Origin: Bicyclus anynana
Lineage: Eukaryota; Arthropoda; Insecta; Lepidoptera; Nymphalidae
Reading direction: 5' to 3'
Length of the DNA: 64,000 nucleotides
NCBI RefSeq assembly: GCF_947172395.1
Contig: NC_069086.1
Coordinates: 1,644,501-1,708,500 of the forward strand
The notes below the pieces were generated by a model. The model searched no databases. It had not been told where the DNA came from and was given only the letters and a program-made list of their open reading frames with translations. The position numbers and the translations under genes are program-made. Positions 52,728 through 64,000 of this stretch are shown one piece after another; positions within the stretch are counted from its first letter, which is position 1, and every line of letters starts with the position of its first letter.

Positions 52728-52767
52728 ACTTATCTTTGGATTGACGTCTGTCAATCCAAAGATAAGT
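52728..52767. repeat. Perfect inverted repeat, 18-bp arms, 4-bp spacer
   Basis: 'ACTTATCTTTGGATTGAC' (52728-52745), GTCT, exact complement (52750-52767). Unique flanks. Confidence 0.95.
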
Positions 52768-53175
52768 GCGTCATAATATAGTAGATATGATAAGGAATAT
52801 GACGTTATAAAGTATTGTTTGACTGTATTGCGATAATATAGTGATCAAGTTACGTCTGAATGATAATGGGCATCTTATATATTGACATACAGACAGTCTC
52901 CACAGCCCCGAGCGCGTATTACGCCCACCAATGTGATTTGCGTGGGTATGTCGGTTTAATGCTTCATTAATCATTTGTTTTGTACTGAATTGATTTTTAG
53001 AAGTTTTGATTAACTTTCAAGATTTTGTTTAAGTAAAAATACTTATATATACTTTCTGACGTATATTTTCAAAATTGTACTTCATATTATTATCGTTTCT
53101 ACTTTAGTGCTTGTTTTTACATTACTTTTTATTATTATAATCCTCAACCTGATATAAAATAGATTTATTAACGTT

Positions 53176-53410
53176 ATGAACTTTTAAGTTGTGTGCATTT
53201 TGAAAAATTAAATATCACGTGTCTCAAACGGTGAAGGAAAAACATCGTGAGGAAACCTGCATGCCAAAGAATTTTCTTAATTCTCTGCGTATGTGAAGTC
53301 TGCCAATCCGCATTGGGTCAGCGTGATGGACTAAAGGCCTAATCTCTCTCATTTTGAGAGGAGACTCGAGCTAAGCAGTAAGCCGAATATGGGTTGATAA
53401 TGATGATGAT
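53176..53410 (+). mobile_element. SINE-1, 5'-truncated
   Basis: Begins at 'ACTTTTAAGTTGTGTGCA' and runs through the body to TGATAATGATGATGA. The tRNA-like head is absent. Confidence 0.82.
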
Positions 53411-53959
53411 TCATTCTTAAGATTTTATTTAACTTTATGTTGGCAAGTTAGTCAATATAGCAGATTTAACGAAATTTTGAATTTAAACATACCATATTGA
53501 CCTGACATGAGAATTGGACCACACACACATACATAATCCACTGCATCACAGAGGTCATTAAACTTCAGTTTGTTATTTTTAATGGGTCAACCGCAACACG
53601 CAGTCAAAATTGCGAAGAGAACAATCATTAAAAATCCGAAAAGAATGAACATTAAAATACAACAATGGCGCGAGCACAATGCGGTAAACAGGAAAATCGG
53701 TTCTGATGCGGAAAATGAGTGGAAATATTATAGTGAAGTATGTGAAGTGCAAGGTTGGATTTTCTAACACTATTCATTTTTCAGTTCTAACTATTAATAT
53801 GCAAAAAGAAAGAATAGAAGGAATATCTTCATTAAAAAAATGGCAAGCTCTACAGACTTTTAGTTCATACGATTGTGAACATGTGTGACACACTTTGCTG
53901 GGTCTGCTAGGAAAAAATACAACCTAAAAATTATACAGGCTAATTATACAACTAAGTAT
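53411..53959. other. Intergenic, unassigned
   Basis: A 61-codon frame (about 53582-53767, 'MGQPQHAVKIAKRTIIKNP') is lysine-rich and of unknown origin. Nothing else is seen. Confidence 0.3.
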
Positions 53960-54330
53960 GCTACAAATCAAATCAATCAATCAATATTCATTTATTTTAA
54001 ATAGGCTTAACTTACAAGCTCTTTCGAAACGTCAGGTAATAAAAAAAGGATATTGTATCATCACAATAATAAATAAAATTAAAGATCTGTCTGTGATTTT
54101 AAAGTAAGACTGTTTTCTCAAGTGATTATACGATTAGTCATTTACATGATATAAAAACATTTTTTTTTAAATTTTTGTCTATCTCTTTATCCGGGCATAC
54201 TCTGGAATGGTTGAATTGATTTGAAACTGAAAGATAGAGAACGTAATTTGGCAACTTAACATGCTACTTTAAATTCTGGAAAAAATCAATGGTTCCCGCG
54301 GGATTTGTGAAAAATTAAATTTCACGTGTA
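53960..54330 (-). repeat. LINE 3'-end-like repeat and a dispersed-repeat fragment
   Basis: 53960-54075 has CAATCAATCAATATTCATTT and 'GCTCTTTCGAAACGTCAGG', typical of a LINE tail read in reverse. 54165-54330 holds a reversed 'GGTTCCCGCGGGATTTGTG' repeat. Confidence 0.5.
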
Positions 54331-54339
54331 CAAAGGCGT

Positions 54340-57300
54340 AGGCGTATACAAGTTGTAATAAAAAACTTACGTAATAACTACGTGTCAAATATTATTTAAA
54401 AAATAGAGACATGCCTACTACATAATACTTAAAATTTTAAGTTCATCATGATTGTGCACAATTCATATTAGGAAAATTGTCTAACTCCGCTGAATCACAC
54501 TCAACAGTAATCCAAAGACTCATTACGTTCTATGGCCCGGAATGAGTGTTCATACGCCTACAGTTTTCCGTCCCACCTGCAGATCTCTAAGTACGTACAA
54601 AGTACCATAAAGCTTGGAAACGTTCCAAAGCGTAATCTTTTCACGGTATCCGCACAGGTTACGTCCAAAAATGGAGAAATCTTTTTCTGATGATAAAATA
54701 TGCATCCGATTTATCTGGTGTACTTTGAAATAAAATACACGCTCTGGTTCGCGTTTTAGGCCGGGAGCTGCCGGTGAGCTTGGATGACTTAATTAAATAT
54801 TTTAAAAAACCTGCCTTGTTGGTCCGGTTCGAATCTTGGGTCGATCTTTGTGATACAAAGCTTTACTTTCTAATCCCCGACGCAAAAAGTTTAAGTGTCT
54901 GTCTGTCTGTCAGTCTTTCTGCGGTACCATAGCTCCCGTAACTTACGGGCCAGTGTTCTTAGATACGCTTTATGAAAATCGGTTGAGCCGATTAAAAGTT
55001 GTGGGGGGTGAAAGTGGGAAAAAACAACCGAATGTCTGCAAATATACTCGAGTGGGGTCTCAAATGAAAGCACACAGTGTAATTAATAATTTAATGATAT
55101 TCGAGGATTTTTGGAGTTATCATTAATCTTCTCAGCATGGAGTTGGGAAGTTAGGTTGTTACAGCCCATTCATTGCCGAAAAAAATCGATCAAGCCCGTC
55201 AGTTTCGGGCATTATCATTAATATATTTATATGATAGTAGTCATAGTAAAGCATTTAACATTCTCACCACGCTAGCCAACCCAAATTGGTGTACCGTGAT
55301 GGGTGCTATAAGCAATACAAATTGGACTCAAATCAAAAACAAAAACTTTCGTACATGACAAGTATTATGAACTAGCACGAGTGGTGTAAATGTAATTTTA
55401 TTTCATACTTTAATTTATTTTACTTCTTATTCTAAGAGACAAATCACGAGAACAAGTTTCAAACTATAAAGATTAATAATTTGTAGATTTCTTTTTCAAA
55501 ATCTCCCGCCGTCTCCTGTACAGTTGGTATGGTTTAAACATGTCTTGATGAAAAGAGCGAGCTATAACGGTCCTGTTTTATGTTTTTGTTACTTTAAATC
55601 TCTGTTTTTTTAACTCCCATTTTGTTCACGGGTAAAGTATATAAGTAGCACAAATGTTTTATTTAGAAACTCTCAACCAGAAAGTCTTTTATTCGTTGAT
55701 ACGAGTATCATGACGTAGGAGGCGAATAATGAATCGTGCCATTTTCGTGAAAGTTAACCGTAGACTAAAAACGACATAGACGACTTTTTGGCATGCCATT
55801 GTAAATTAACAAATTAATTATTTTGACGTGATTTTCACGTCACAACCAATCATTTTATTACCAATATTTTATGCTAAGTAGTAGCTTATTAGTAGGGATG
55901 CTAAAATTGCAGTTACTAAAGCGTCTTTGGAATCGATTAGATTTGATAGATTAGATGACAGAAAGAATAAATTTATATATTATTTTCGCTTTTAGCGGTG
56001 GGGAAGAAATTACAGTATTTAAAGGCAATTTATCAGAAAACATGAGCGATTATTCAGGAGATTAGTTCATTCAAAATAAGTAAAAATCAATATTGGCTCG
56101 ATAACAGAAATTTAAGGGTTTTATTTTGTAACTTTAGAACCCTCCCATTCCTTCACGTTACGCTCAATTCGTCAGATTTTCGAAATGCACACCTTTTAGC
56201 TATCAACTCACCTACCTTATCGTAATCTGACGTGCTGAAATTTTTCGGTTGCCCTAAACGTACCCACCAATATTAAGGGCTCACACTTGGTGGAGGTACT
56301 GAACAACGTGCAAGGCATACTCCCTGATGTTCATTTGCCGCTCTCGAGTAACTGCAAAAATCCCCTCTTTGGCTCCCCTAGTATTATAATAATTGGCAAC
56401 AAGGTGACGCTGTTGCAAATGTATGAGGCTCACTACGTTTATATTTTAAAATTAAAATAAAGATCTTTAATTTAATGACAATTGGTAAACTTGTTTAGCT
56501 GGATGTTGGGTCGGAAAAATCAGTGCTGAATGTGGAAAGCCTCGTCTTGTTTTTTGACATACTTCACGCATCATATTTATCCTAGGTAGTTGACTAATTT
56601 TATGGATTTATCTATTACCTTCTCTGTCTACGAAGTTAATATTAACTGGCTCAAATTTGACGTTCCATTAAAAATATTATCTTATAAATTCAAAATATTA
56701 CATTATTTTTCACAAGCTTTAATGTCGTAGCGTCATGGGAAAACAAATCTAACTCTCTTTGACAAAAAGTTGCAGTATTTTATTTCAGTTAAAACCCAAA
56801 TCCCTGATAGGCTTGCCGTGGCATCGCTTTGAAAAGCTGTAGTACTTTTACACTAAGCTTTTGTTTCGCAGTTAACTGACCCCGATTGAAAACAAACTTT
56901 ATCTATTGAATAGAAACTGGTGTAACTTTGTGAAATTATTATTAATTTAGTAAATAAAAATGTAGACCGACAAATAATGTTCTACGTACATTTCAAGTAT
57001 CACAGGAAGATGTTTAATCTACATGTTTAATGAAAAATTTTAATATTTTCATTACTCGCTAGGTCGTTTCCTTTTTTTTTTCGGAAGGCTAGAGTGAATA
57101 ATTTTAACTTGGACCGCATTACTGCCTTCCATCAGGTGTAAATGTAGTCAAACGTGAATAATCTTTCATGAAAAAAATAAAAATATATTGACTGTACAAA
57201 ATTTATCATATGCAATTTCTTTAACCTACTGCAAAATACAGGTCATCTATAAGATAGGATATAGGCCCATCACAGTTTCAATGTGGGTTGGTTTTAGTCT

Positions 57301-57389
57301 CAATCACTTTTAGATGTAATTGATAGTTGCCGGAAGTGCTTAATAATATATTCTCCAGGGTACAACCAATGTCCTCACTCTGGGATAGT
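54340..57389. other. Intergenic, nothing supported
   Basis: A decayed SINE-4-like piece is at about 54810-54880 ('TTGTTGGTCCGGTTCGAATC'). Otherwise there is no exon, family or structure that I can support over about 3 kb. Confidence 0.35.
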
Positions 57390-57480
57390 CTTGAATTTAT
57401 AGAAAAAAAAAAGTCACATATCCAGGACCTCATTACGAAGCCGCAAAGGCTAATCATTGGACTAACAAGGCAGTCAGGAT
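57390..57480 (-). mobile_element. SINE-4 head, reversed
   Basis: 'CCTTGTTAGTCCAATGATTAGC' is read on the minus strand with the B-box side 'ATGAGGTCCTGGATATG'. No body is visible. Confidence 0.5.
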
Positions 57481-57549
57481 AACATACATAAATGGGCTGC
57501 TGGTGAATTTCTGGATAGCAAACTCTCTCCCTCTACAGTCGCTCCTTCA

Positions 57550-57903
57550 TTACTGAAGATCGTGGTCCCGGTAAAATCCAAACCTCCTGCGGGTACAAGC
57601 CTTCCACCAGATTCTGTTGGTGGCTATCCCTGCTATCGTGTAGAACTTTGTCCCTTTATTTTCCTTCATCTGGTCAGCCCATCGTGTTGGTGAACGGCCT
57701 CTCGGTATTTTCTCGTCAGTAATGCCTGTTATTATAAATTTCTCCAAGCTGCAGTCACTACGATAATGTGTTCAAAATACCCCAATATGCGTTGGTAGCA
57801 TAAGGAAAAGAAAGCCTAACCTTAATTCCGAGTATCCAAGGTATTATTAACATGTGCCTCCAGCACCACATCTCGAACGCATCTGATAGCAATAAATACT
57901 CAA
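57550..57903 (-). mobile_element. Decayed RTE-like LINE C-terminus
   Basis: The minus strand carries 'DAFEMWCWRHML' and, after frame breaks, 'RGRSPTRWADQM' and 'NRIWWKACTRRRFG', ending 'DHDLQ'. It parallels the end of the LINE at 40205-41546. Confidence 0.7.
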
Positions 57904-58887
57904 TATTTCTCATATTATATAAGAATATATAACTCGTAGCGTGACGCAGTATTCAAACCACCGACCTCATGAAGACACACAGGCTAACCATTTAACCAAA
58001 TAGGCAGAAGCTAAAATACATAAACATAACAATAGATAGGTACAAACTTATCTTAAGCCATACAAACATTGATCCAATATGCAAATACCGGTACATCGCT
58101 TAGCGCGTAAACCGATTACCGAGCAAACACACTTAGCTTGCCGGATAAAACTTATAAAAACCCGTGTTCCGGATATCTGCAATCTGTGTACCGCGAGTTT
58201 GATAAAGATAGATGAGTTTTAGAACGTTATGTTAGGGGAAAGTACGAATTAGAATGTGTTGGAATCGTATTGAGCCTAATGTGGGAACATAAAGATATCT
58301 TTTTTTTTATACTTTTTATTTAGCCCTTGACTGCAATTTCACCTGATAATTATCAGCCTACTTGAAAATTCCACCAGCCAGGGCTTTTAGGTGAGGATAT
58401 TTGGAGCATATACCCACAACGTCATTCCACTATGGGTAGGCGGGCTTAAGATATTTCGACTCTGAATTGTTAACTATAAAGACCGGTCACGTAGGTCTTT
58501 TAAAGTAACAGGGATGTAGCAATCCCCACAACTCTAAGATACTACTGATTATTTCTTGGAGGAAAAAAAGCGTGTCATTTCATAGCCTGACCCAAGACAT
58601 AGGACTATCATACTAGTCGGGACTAAACGGGACTTGAACTTAGAGCAGGGTTGCGACTTTTTGGAAATTTATAAACAAATCTCGTTATTCAATATCAATA
58701 AAACATAGCCTACATTGTTGAAAGGTAAACTATCTGTGAAAATCGCTTGGAAATCCGTTTAGTCATTTGAGGCTAGCGTGAACACCCATACATACAGACC
58801 GGAATAAAAGTATCCTATGTGTTAAGCCAGATTATGTTTTTGTGTCAAGTTTCATTCAAAACCGTTGTTGATTTGATATTGTATACA
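57904..58887. other. Intergenic with small repeat scraps
   Basis: A reversed SINE-4-like head near 57955-58010, a SINE-2 3' scrap near 58318-58350 ('AGCCCTTGACTGCAATTTC'), and unassigned DNA. Confidence 0.4.
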
Positions 58888-59145
58888 AATATTATAAAAC
58901 GGAATAGTTCGTTTGTATATCTTTGTACCTTTGTTTAGAGACGCTAATCTTTGGAACTACGAATCAGAATGTAAAATCTTTTTTAATAACCTATTTATTA
59001 TTTGATACCCCTTCCTTAATTATTGTTATACGTGTACACTATACTAGAGAGAGGGTGTTAAAACATGTTGAGAAATTTAGTATGAGTTTGTTTTTTTAAA
59101 AAGGCTTTCCGCGCGGTTTAAGTCACAGGCGTGTGCTAGTAAATT
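58888..59145 (-). repeat. Dispersed repeat, reversed
   Basis: 'ATATTATAAAACGGAATAG', 'GACGCTAATCTTTGGAACTA' and 'GCGCGGTTTAAGTCACAGG' are its pieces. Confidence 0.5.
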
Positions 59146-59324
59146 AATTATAATAAATTATTGTTTAGTTAAGCCAAACTCCATAAATAAGCTTATAACC
59201 GAGCATATTTGTGTGAGCAATCTATAGGTACCTATTGGTAGTTTTATATAAAAACGTTTACCTTGTTAGCTTGCACATAGTTACCTCAATCAAACTGTAT
59301 TTTGTTGTCGTTACTTAATCCTAA

Positions 59325-59700
59325 AAATACTATAAACGCGAAAGCTTGTATGGATTTTTGGATGTTTGTTATTTTTTAACGCTGCTACTACTATAGCGAT
59401 TTGGCTAAAATTTAGAATGGAAATGGATTTTACTCTAGATTAACACATGGACTACTTTTTATCCCGAAAAAATCCATGGTTTCCCGAAATTTGCGAAAAC
59501 TTATGATTTTAATGATATGAATGTTTGTTACTATTTCACGCCTCGACTACTTAACCGAATTAGCTGAAATTTGGTATTAGATATATTATAGCATGGATTA
59601 ACACATAGGCTACTTTTTATCCCGGAAAAATCCATGGTTCCCGCGGGATTTGTGAAAAACTAAATTCCACGCGGATGAAGTCGCGGACGTCCGCTAGTAA
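59325..59700 (-). repeat. Tandem dimer of a dispersed repeat, reversed
   Basis: Two successive copies of the 'GGCTACTTTTTATCCCGG', 'AAATCCATGG' block (59450 and 59610) share one 'GATGAAGTCGCGGACGTCC' end. The family is that at 6765. Confidence 0.72.
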
Positions 59701-60245
59701 ATAATAAAATCTTGTGAACATTAACAATACCTGTGACTTATTTCTGAATACAACGTTGAAGGCATTTTATTTCTGAGGATTTCTACTCACCTCCTACTCA
59801 CTTGTTCACATGCTCCACACATAGACACTTGCCCGCCTTTTTCGGCTGCGAAACGAAAATTCTAAGCGAGCGAACGCGTTTTATATCACACTCGCCTTTT
59901 ATCTTTTTTTTTTTTATCTTTTTGAGCTCTCTCCACCGTGAGTTTACTTTGACGCAATTTCGTACGTACCCAAGCAAATAAATATCTTATATTCTTAAAG
60001 TGCTCAATTTAATAGTCCGAGCGGGATTCGTTGAGCGCGTGTGAAAATGTATGTTTTATTTAGGAATTTTCTATTTAAGGATGGGTTTATTTTTAACCGT
60101 TTATAAGCTATTTTGTGACTTAGCTTAAGTTATGCAATAAGAATAACTTTTAATCTCACTTCCATCTTATATTGGACTCAAAAGAACATCTGCAACCCTC
60201 CAAATCAAAATCATCTTTCAATTCACGGTCTCCAAACCATAATCA
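59701..60245. other. Intergenic, nothing recognised
   Basis: AT-rich, with T-rich runs near 59900. No feature supported. Confidence 0.35.
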
Positions 60246-60249
60246 ACAA

Positions 60250-60590
60250 TTGATTTTTTTTTTTCGTGTTGAGTAAGTGCCGATGGCTCCATGTGAGACC
60301 ACTACGGCGTCACCGGGGGGTTTGGGTGAGCGCAGAAGCATCGCCTGATGAGACCCGAAGGCTGAAATAAAGATAGAGGACGGAACGACTCTCTAAGGGC
60401 GTCCTCGGCTTAGAGGGCCATTCGGGAGGGGGTAACCATGACCTAAGTGAATCAGTCTGGACGCCCCCAAGATCGTGAGTTAAAAAACCCACGTCCGAGT
60501 GTCAACAATGGACTACCGTACTTACATATGGTAGGAGCGCGGGCTAAAAAACTTTTAGCCTCCTAAAATGAGGAAAGTCTGGTTATCGCA
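60250..60590. mobile_element. GC-rich repeat, likely 5' region of a non-LTR element
   Basis: 'GACCACTACGGCGTCACCGG', 'GAAATAAAGATAGAGGACGG' and 'GCGTCCTCGGCTTAGAGGGC' resemble a GC-rich leader common in lepidopteran non-LTR retrotransposons. No ORF follows, so it is a fragment. Assigned from memory of similar text. Confidence 0.4.
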
Positions 60591-60595
60591 AGCTC

Positions 60596-60725
60596 TCAGA
60601 ATCCAGTGGTTAGCATATATTGCTTCGGATCACGAGGCCCTAGATTCGAGTCCTGAGAGCTATGAAATACTGAGCTTTTCTTTTACGAAGAAATGTAGTG
60701 CCGTTAAAATAGGCTGATAATGATT
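60596..60725 (+). mobile_element. SINE-4, shortened
   Basis: 'AATCCAGTGGTTAGCATA', 'GATTCGAGTCCTGAGAGC', then 'AAATAGGCTGATAATGATTG'. Most of the body is missing. Confidence 0.6.
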
Positions 60726-60796
60726 GTACTTCTGAAAGTGATTGTACTTTCCCAGACAAGCTATGACACTAATTCTTTGGAGTATTATATACACAC

Positions 60797-60838
60797 GCTC
60801 TGTTTTTATTCTTATTTTTAAAGAATAAAAATAAGAGC
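60797..60838. repeat. Imperfect inverted repeat
   Basis: 'GCTCTGTTTTTATTCTT' (60797-60813) against the complement of 60821-60838, with one G versus two-base difference. The spacer is ATTTTTA. Confidence 0.8.
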
Positions 60839-61084
60839 GATCAGTAAAGTTCTTAACTTTACATAACGATTACCTCAACTTACTTATTTACTCAATCTCA
60901 TGTATCGAAGAGTATCTTTTATAACTGAAGCCAATTAAACCGAGCCTTTATATTAAGTCAATTAATACAGTTAATGAATTACTGCCAAACAAGGCTTTCA
61001 TTAAACCTTAATAAATCTGCGACTGCAATTTCGACTTCATTTCCACGAGTACATGTCTCATTTTCGACGCTAATGAATTGAGTT

Positions 61085-61770
61085 TTTTTTATTCTTTACA
61101 AGTAAGCCCTTAACTATAATCTCACTTATACGTATACGTTATCAACCCATATTCAACTCACTGCTGAGCTAGAGTCTCCTCTCAGAATGAGAGGGGTTAA
61201 GCCAATAGTCCACCACGTTGGCCCAATGCGGATTGGCAGACTTCACACACGCAGAGAATTAAGGAAATTCTCTGCTATGCAGGTTTCCTCACGATGTTTT
61301 CCTTCACCGTTTGAAACACGTGATATTTTATTTCTTAAAATGCACCCAACTGAAAACTTGGAGGTGCATGCCCCGAACCGGATTCGAACCCACACCCTCC
61401 GGAATCGGAGGCAGAGGTCATATCCACTGGGCTATCACGGCCTCTTATCCACTGTGCTATCACGGCTTCTCAACAATCTTACTTGATGGTAAGTAATGAT
61501 ATAATAAGATGGAAGCGGGCTAATTTGTTAGGAGGAGGATGAAAATCCACACCCCTTTCGGTTTCTGCACAAAATCGTACCGGAACGCTAAATCGCTTGG
61601 CGGTACGTATTTATCGGTAGGATGGTAACTAGCCACGGCCGATGCCTTTCACCAGCCAGACCTGGACCAATTAAGGAAACTTCAATCTGCCCAGCCGGGG
61701 ATCGAACCCAAGACCTCCGCCTTTTAAATCCACCGCGCGTACCACTGCGCCACGAAGGCCGTCAAAATGT
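61085..61770 (-). mobile_element. SINE-2, full length, split by a SINE-1 insertion
   Basis: The 3' end (61085-61130) and the rest, including the head with A and B boxes (61475-61770), are separated by a SINE-1. 'AATCTCACT' on the left and 'AATCTTACT' on the right of the insert look like the target-site duplication. Confidence 0.85.
61138..61470 (-). mobile_element. SINE-1 nested inside SINE-2
   Basis: Complete copy. At its head the passage 'CCACTGGGCTATCACGGC' is repeated ('CCACTGTGCTATCACGGC'), a small tandem duplication of the tRNA-like start. Confidence 0.85.
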
Positions 61771-62690
61771 AATTTGCAATGGATGCATGTAAGGTCCAAG
61801 GTTCGATTACCGCTCATTGCGTTAGTAGTAAAGCTCTATGTGCTAGACCTCGTTCATGGAAATGCCATGATTATTTCTGCCGCCAACCAGCACTGATATG
61901 TTTCGGTCTGATGAGAATTTATTGGAAGAAATAAAAGCTTAATATCACACAGTCCGGCTCAGGACTCGAATCCATGACCATATCTGGAGTCACATAGACT
62001 AAACAAAGCACCAGCGAAGCTTTTGCCTAAAGTCATACATTAAACGCAATATTTTTTTTTCGAAACGGTTTTATTGATTGCAGTTTGAATAAATAGTTCA
62101 ATTATTGAGTATGCTAGAAAAATGGTAATGTTTTCAGTAGCCGTGATGTTTTTGCACTTAAATTTAAATTAATTATATTGTTTATTGTCTTCAAAGAAAC
62201 AAATTGCGACTTAAAACACAGCGTAAACTAACTAGTGGTGAAGAAGGGCAAGTTGCAATGGAAACTATCACGCCTTGCGGTCCAGCGCCCGGCGCGTTTT
62301 AACGAAGAGATATCACAGGGTGCTCTAAAATCAACAAAATTAATTAATTAATTCCTTATTCAAAGAATTAATTTGACTATTCATTACAATAACAATAACC
62401 ATTTGAATACAACAATAAAAGAACATTACATAAAATGTAGATAAAATTTTAATACTTCTAGACATAAGCTCTCAGACATTCAATGTTATTAATTTATTAT
62501 TTTGCGTTGTTGAAGCCTCATTAGTTTGAAGTTGCTTCAAGTAGGTTACTCGTGTAAGCTAGTTGTATTGATTTGCAAATAACAACAATATGTTTAAGAG
62601 GTATAATTTTAATTAATATAACATGTAGAACAAGAACATGGTAGAATTAGTAATATTACAACATCGACATGTTCCAAAGCGTGGCTAAAA
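61771..62690. other. Intergenic with a SINE-4-like scrap
   Basis: A reversed 'GAGTCCTGAGCCGGACTG' passage near 61950-62010 recalls SINE-4. The remainder is AT-rich with no gene. Confidence 0.35.
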
Positions 62691-62691
62691 T

Positions 62692-62719
62692 ATTATAATG
62701 TTATATATAACATTATAAT
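62692..62719. repeat. Perfect 28-bp palindrome
   Basis: ATTATAATGTTATA is followed at once by its complement. AT-only apart from one G/C pair, so weaker than the others. Confidence 0.9.
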
Positions 62720-62747
62720 GTGTATACTATAATATGCATATACAGCG

Positions 62748-62840
62748 TATTGGACTATTGGCCTAACCCCTCTCATTCTGAGAGGAGACTCGAAATCAGC
62801 AGTGAGCCGAATATGGGTTGATAATGATGATGATGATGAT
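62748..62840 (+). mobile_element. SINE-1 3' end only
   Basis: 'GGACTATTGGCCTAACCCC' to 'ATATGGGTTGATAATGATGA' with a (TGA)n tail. Confidence 0.8.
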
Positions 62841-62944
62841 GACTATGTATGAGTATGTTAGAAAAATCATGTTGGGCATAAAATACTTTTAATTATTGCA
62901 TGTTGTGTCGTTACTTTTTTCTTCAATATTTTGCCATTTTATTT

Positions 62945-63660
62945 GGAAGGTACTAAGAGACCCCTCGTGGTTTCACCCACGTAGTTGTTGTTCTTGTGGG
63001 AATATGGGAACAAGAATAATTTAGGATTCCTATGGTGAATTATATAGGTTCTTATTTAATTCTGAGAAACGAAGAAACAAAGGAACGAACGACAAAATAA
63101 ACAAATAATCCTTTCATAATGTTAGTTTGTAGCCGACGCTCAATAATTAAAAGAAGACCAATAATATATATTTCTCGTATAAAATAAATCAAATAAAGAT
63201 AGATTTTAGAACACTCTGTGAACGTGTAATGGTCAGTTCGGAAAACCAATTCATTTGTACACTGGTGCTGGAATTTCGAAGTGAATACAGATTTTCTAAC
63301 AGAAAAGCTTGTAATTACATTGAAGTGTGACATTTACGAGCGTATACCCGTATATTTTACACTTTCAAGCTATTAAGGTTTTAGCGAGCTTATTTAAAAT
63401 AGCTACCGCCTGAAAGTTTGGTTTTTTGTCGGATAACTATAAGCTGACTTTTCTGCCATCCGATTGTTTTAATGATTATTTCATTAAAGAGAGGGGATAT
63501 GTAGCTTAGACCCACCACGCTGTTACAATGCAGGTTGGCGGACTTATGATGATATTGTTGAATTCATTAACGACCACTATCAGATGTTAATGATAATGAC
63601 TGAGACCGACGGCTTAACGTGCTCTCCGAAGCACGGGGATGTAACACTACTAATATTATA
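62945..63660. other. Repeat scraps, no gene
   Basis: A 'GTGGTTTCACCCACGTAG' repeat head is at 62968 and SINE-4-like 3' text ('GAGGGGATATGTAGCTTAG') near 63490. The minus-strand frame 63052-63333 is AT-rich and unsupported. Confidence 0.4.
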
Positions 63661-64000
63661 CAGGGTGATTCGGACTTTAGTGCGGACATTTTTTTTCGTG
63701 GTTCTGTATCATTAATAGAACATAAATCTACAAACAGTTCGATACATTTTATGTAATTTTTTTTTTCAATTTATGTCTCAGAAATAACAAAATAATGGAC
63801 ACATTCCCAAACAAACTGCGCAACTGCTGGCGGCACTTTGTAAGACGCCGACAAAGAAATACCAGCAGTAGTCATATCGCTTCGGCTTCGGCTGACGGGG
63901 GTGGCAGGGGTGAGGGGATCGAAAAATCCCTGAGGACGCCTGCCGAATTGCCGATGGGCGACCAGTGACAGACAATCTGCCGTCGCTTGCGCATTTAAGT
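63661..64000. mobile_element. Edge of an unidentified element
   Basis: Starts at 'CAGGGTGATTCGGACTTTAG' and becomes GC-rich from 63820. A minus-strand frame (63975-63778) reads 'RQPKPKRYDYCWYFFVGVLQ'. It continues past the window edge. The abrupt compositional change suggests a transposon, family unknown. Confidence 0.35.

Overview
The window reads as nuclear DNA of a moth or butterfly (Lepidoptera). It is AT-rich and intron-rich, and it is crowded with tRNA-derived SINEs, RTE-type LINE 3' ends carrying TCA/TGA tails, and dispersed repeats containing the 'CGCGACTTCGTCCGCG' core common in lepidopteran introns. The only long open frames belong to retrotransposons. Host genes appear as short exons with GT/AG borders. 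Nothing bacterial (operon, ribosome binding site, CRISPR) is present. Species cannot be named from sequence alone.

Layout. 1-11.6 kb: intergenic repeats only. 11.6-17.4 kb: a nearly intact non-LTR retrotransposon of the CR1/Daphne/Kiri-like group on the + strand. ORF1 has a zinc finger, a coiled coil and an RNA-binding-type domain; ORF2 has an APE endonuclease and a reverse transcriptase. Between them lies a third long open frame (about 522 codons) that overlaps both neighbours and contains a 117-bp tandem array. This is the most unusual object in the window. ORF2 is broken by a one-base-type frameshift close to its C-terminus. 17.4-25.5 kb: repeats, a broken RTE LINE, a foldback MITE, and a gag-like scrap.

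25.5-37.2 kb (+): a multi-exon gene whose exons 5-16 follow the layout of a sodium-dependent solute carrier of the SLC6 (neurotransmitter/amino-acid symporter) family. TM8-TM12 and the C-terminal tail are recognisable. The ion- and substrate-site motifs in TM1 and TM6 are lost, and the TM3 and TM6 exons cannot be read cleanly, so it is either a highly divergent 'transporter-like' protein or a young pseudogene. Its introns are packed with SINEs and MITEs, some within 10-25 bp of splice sites.

37.3-41.6 kb: more repeats and a 5'-truncated RTE-like reverse transcriptase. It points at, and ends about 50-75 bp from, the stop codon of the next gene. 41.6-46.2 kb (-): a three-exon gene for a small secreted 12-cysteine protein of the 'U-scoloptoxin(19)-like' type. 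All three exons agree in phase, and it is too fragmented to show up as an open frame. 46.2-64 kb: intergenic, holding SINEs, RTE fragments, a MITE, a nested SINE-in-SINE insertion and possible cAMP-response elements.

A second theme runs through the whole window. Many unrelated short sequences are followed immediately by their own reverse complement (arms of 14-26 bp, spacers of 0-6 bp), for example at 6103, 7829, 8442, 33905, 40154, 49680 and 52728. They share no sequence, so they are not copies of one element. They look like the scars of a replication template-switch process.
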